Positions 63,420-64,000 of a DNA stretch of 64,000 nt are shown one piece after another (the first letter of the stretch is position 1; each line of letters opens with the position of its first letter). The stretch is from Massilia brevitalea. Lineage in GTDB: Bacteria > Pseudomonadota > Gammaproteobacteria > Burkholderiales > Burkholderiaceae_D. The translations under genes and the position numbers were made by a program. The stretch is from positions 67,501 to 131,500 of the forward strand of contig NZ_JAULSI010000008.1 in NCBI RefSeq assembly GCF_030711405.1, written 5' to 3'. The notes under the pieces were generated by a model that did no database searches, was not told where the DNA came from, and worked only from the letters and a program-made list of their open reading frames with translations.

Positions 63420-64000
63420 ATGTCCGACCCCAAGCACATCGCCTGCCTGGATGGCTGGCGCGGCGCCGCCATCGCCGCCCTGCTCCTCGGTCACTTCTAT
63501 CCTGTCCCCGGCATCAACTTCGGGACCCTGGGCGTGAACCTGTTTTTTGTCCTCTCGGGTTTGCTGATGACGCGCATCCTGTTCGTCCAGAAGCAGCCGC
63601 TGGGACTGTTCTACCGGCGCCGCGTTGCGCGCATCTTTCCCTCGGTATACGTGTTCCTGGCCGTGACCACGCTGGCTTTCGTGGTCGCAGGGCGCGAGCT
63701 GAGCATGCTCGAGCTGCTCAGCGCCGCCACCTTCACGAATAACTACATCGTGCCGGATGGACCCTGGCGCATGCCGGTCGGGCATATCTGGTCGCTCAGC
63801 GTCGAGGAACACGCCTACGTGCTGCTGTCGCTGCTGGCCGTGCTGACCCGTGCCAGCCACCGCCGCAGCGTGCGCGCGGTGGGCGCCGCCACGGCCGCCA
63901 TCAGCCTGGTCGCCCTGCTGTATGCGTGGACCCACAGCGGCGCCGCGCTCTCGCGCCTGTGGCTGCATTCCGAGGTCTCGGCGTTTGGCATCTTTGCCTC
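63420..64000 (+). CDS. Acyltransferase 3 family protein (cut by window end)
   Basis: The first 193 residues of a polytopic acyltransferase. It begins HIACLDGWRGAAIAALLLGHFYP, the family hallmark with the catalytic His, and continues GVNLFFVLSGLLMTRILF, YRRRVARIFPSVYVFL and MPVGHIWSLSVEEHAYVLL. These are the typical R-x10-H, 'FFVLSG' and 'SLSVEEH' blocks of O-acetyltransferases for surface sugars. There is no stop before position 64000. The ATG follows an AT-rich leader. No strong ribosome site is seen. It may open another polysaccharide cluster to the right. Confidence 0.9.
   Translation, partial: MSDPKHIACLDGWRGAAIAALLLGHFYPVPGINFGTLGVNLFFVLSGLLMTRILFVQKQPLGLFYRRRVARIFPSVYVFLAVTTLAFVVAGRELSMLELLSAATFTNNYIVPDGPWRMPVGHIWSLSVEEHAYVLLSLLAVLTRASHRRSVRAVGAATAAISLVALLYAWTHSGAALSRLWLHSEVSAFGIFA

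Overview
The window is GC-rich (about two-thirds G+C by eye) and reads like a chromosome segment of a betaproteobacterium of the family Oxalobacteraceae, near Massilia, Telluria or Duganella. This is inferred from the gene families (EpsL/EpsE and exosortase-A-type exopolysaccharide genes, a TonB-receptor cellobiose locus, tyrosinase, YbiT-type ABC-F, the PrkA/YeaH/SpoVR triad). No marker gene such as rRNA is present to prove it. No rRNA, tRNA, CRISPR array or complete insertion sequence was found.

Layout. 0-10 kb: cell-surface polysaccharide genes (Tat-exported beta-helix protein, glycosyltransferase, acyltransferase with SGNH tail), then two 5'-truncated gene remnants facing away from a shared breakpoint, a tyrosinase with an ECF sigma factor behind it, and an EpsL-EpsE pair that stops abruptly. 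10-17 kb: a zinc alcohol dehydrogenase/SRPBCC operon, a secreted royal-jelly/Yellow-type beta-propeller, a broken second dehydrogenase, an old yellow enzyme and a chemoreceptor. 17.3-19.7 kb: an AT-richer stretch with one orphan membrane gene. 19.7-30.5 kb: a cellobiose/beta-glucan utilisation locus. A LacI-type repressor diverges from a TonB receptor, followed by GH1 beta-glucosidase, glucokinase, MFS carrier, GH9 glycosidase and two accessory genes. Matching 14-bp operators sit at the receptor promoter and on the beta-glucosidase start codon. 30.5-32.4 kb: a tyrosine recombinase under a near-consensus LexA box, next to nicotinamidase pncA. 32.4-40 kb: amino-acid permease, thiamine-diphosphate oxidase-like enzyme, a flavin monooxygenase/hydrolase fusion with an internal deletion, a DUF2784 stub, a DUF411 protein, a disordered protein and a PPOX-fold stress protein. 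40-45 kb: prkA-yeaH-spoVR.

45-55.7 kb is the most unusual part. It is a satellite of exosortase-A-type accessory genes (two sugar transferases, an asparagine-synthase-like amidotransferase, an acyl-CoA-ligase-like protein and two hydrolases) plus a FeeM-type N-acyltransferase and a FAD-linked oxidase. There is no exosortase and no carrier protein here. The amidotransferase has lost both its glutaminase cysteine and its PP-loop. The ligase has lost its AMP-binding loop, its Glu and Asp motifs and its catalytic lysine. Hydrolase 1 is also divergent at its active site. All reading frames are nevertheless open and several are translationally coupled. An 18-bp motif with 16 identical positions lies in two intergenic regions of the cluster.

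55.7-64 kb: NAD metabolism (nadB, nadA, nadC and a sirtuin) with a DMT exporter, a 138-bp palindromic repeat with compensatory changes, a YbiT-like ABC-F ATPase, and the start of another surface acyltransferase that runs off the end.

A recurring theme is loss inside genes: the 4.7-kb head-to-head remnants, a dehydrogenase with a frameshift and a missing Rossmann domain, a monooxygenase missing about 90 residues, and a 44-residue DUF2784 stub. These may be real decay or assembly collapse, and only reads can separate the two.
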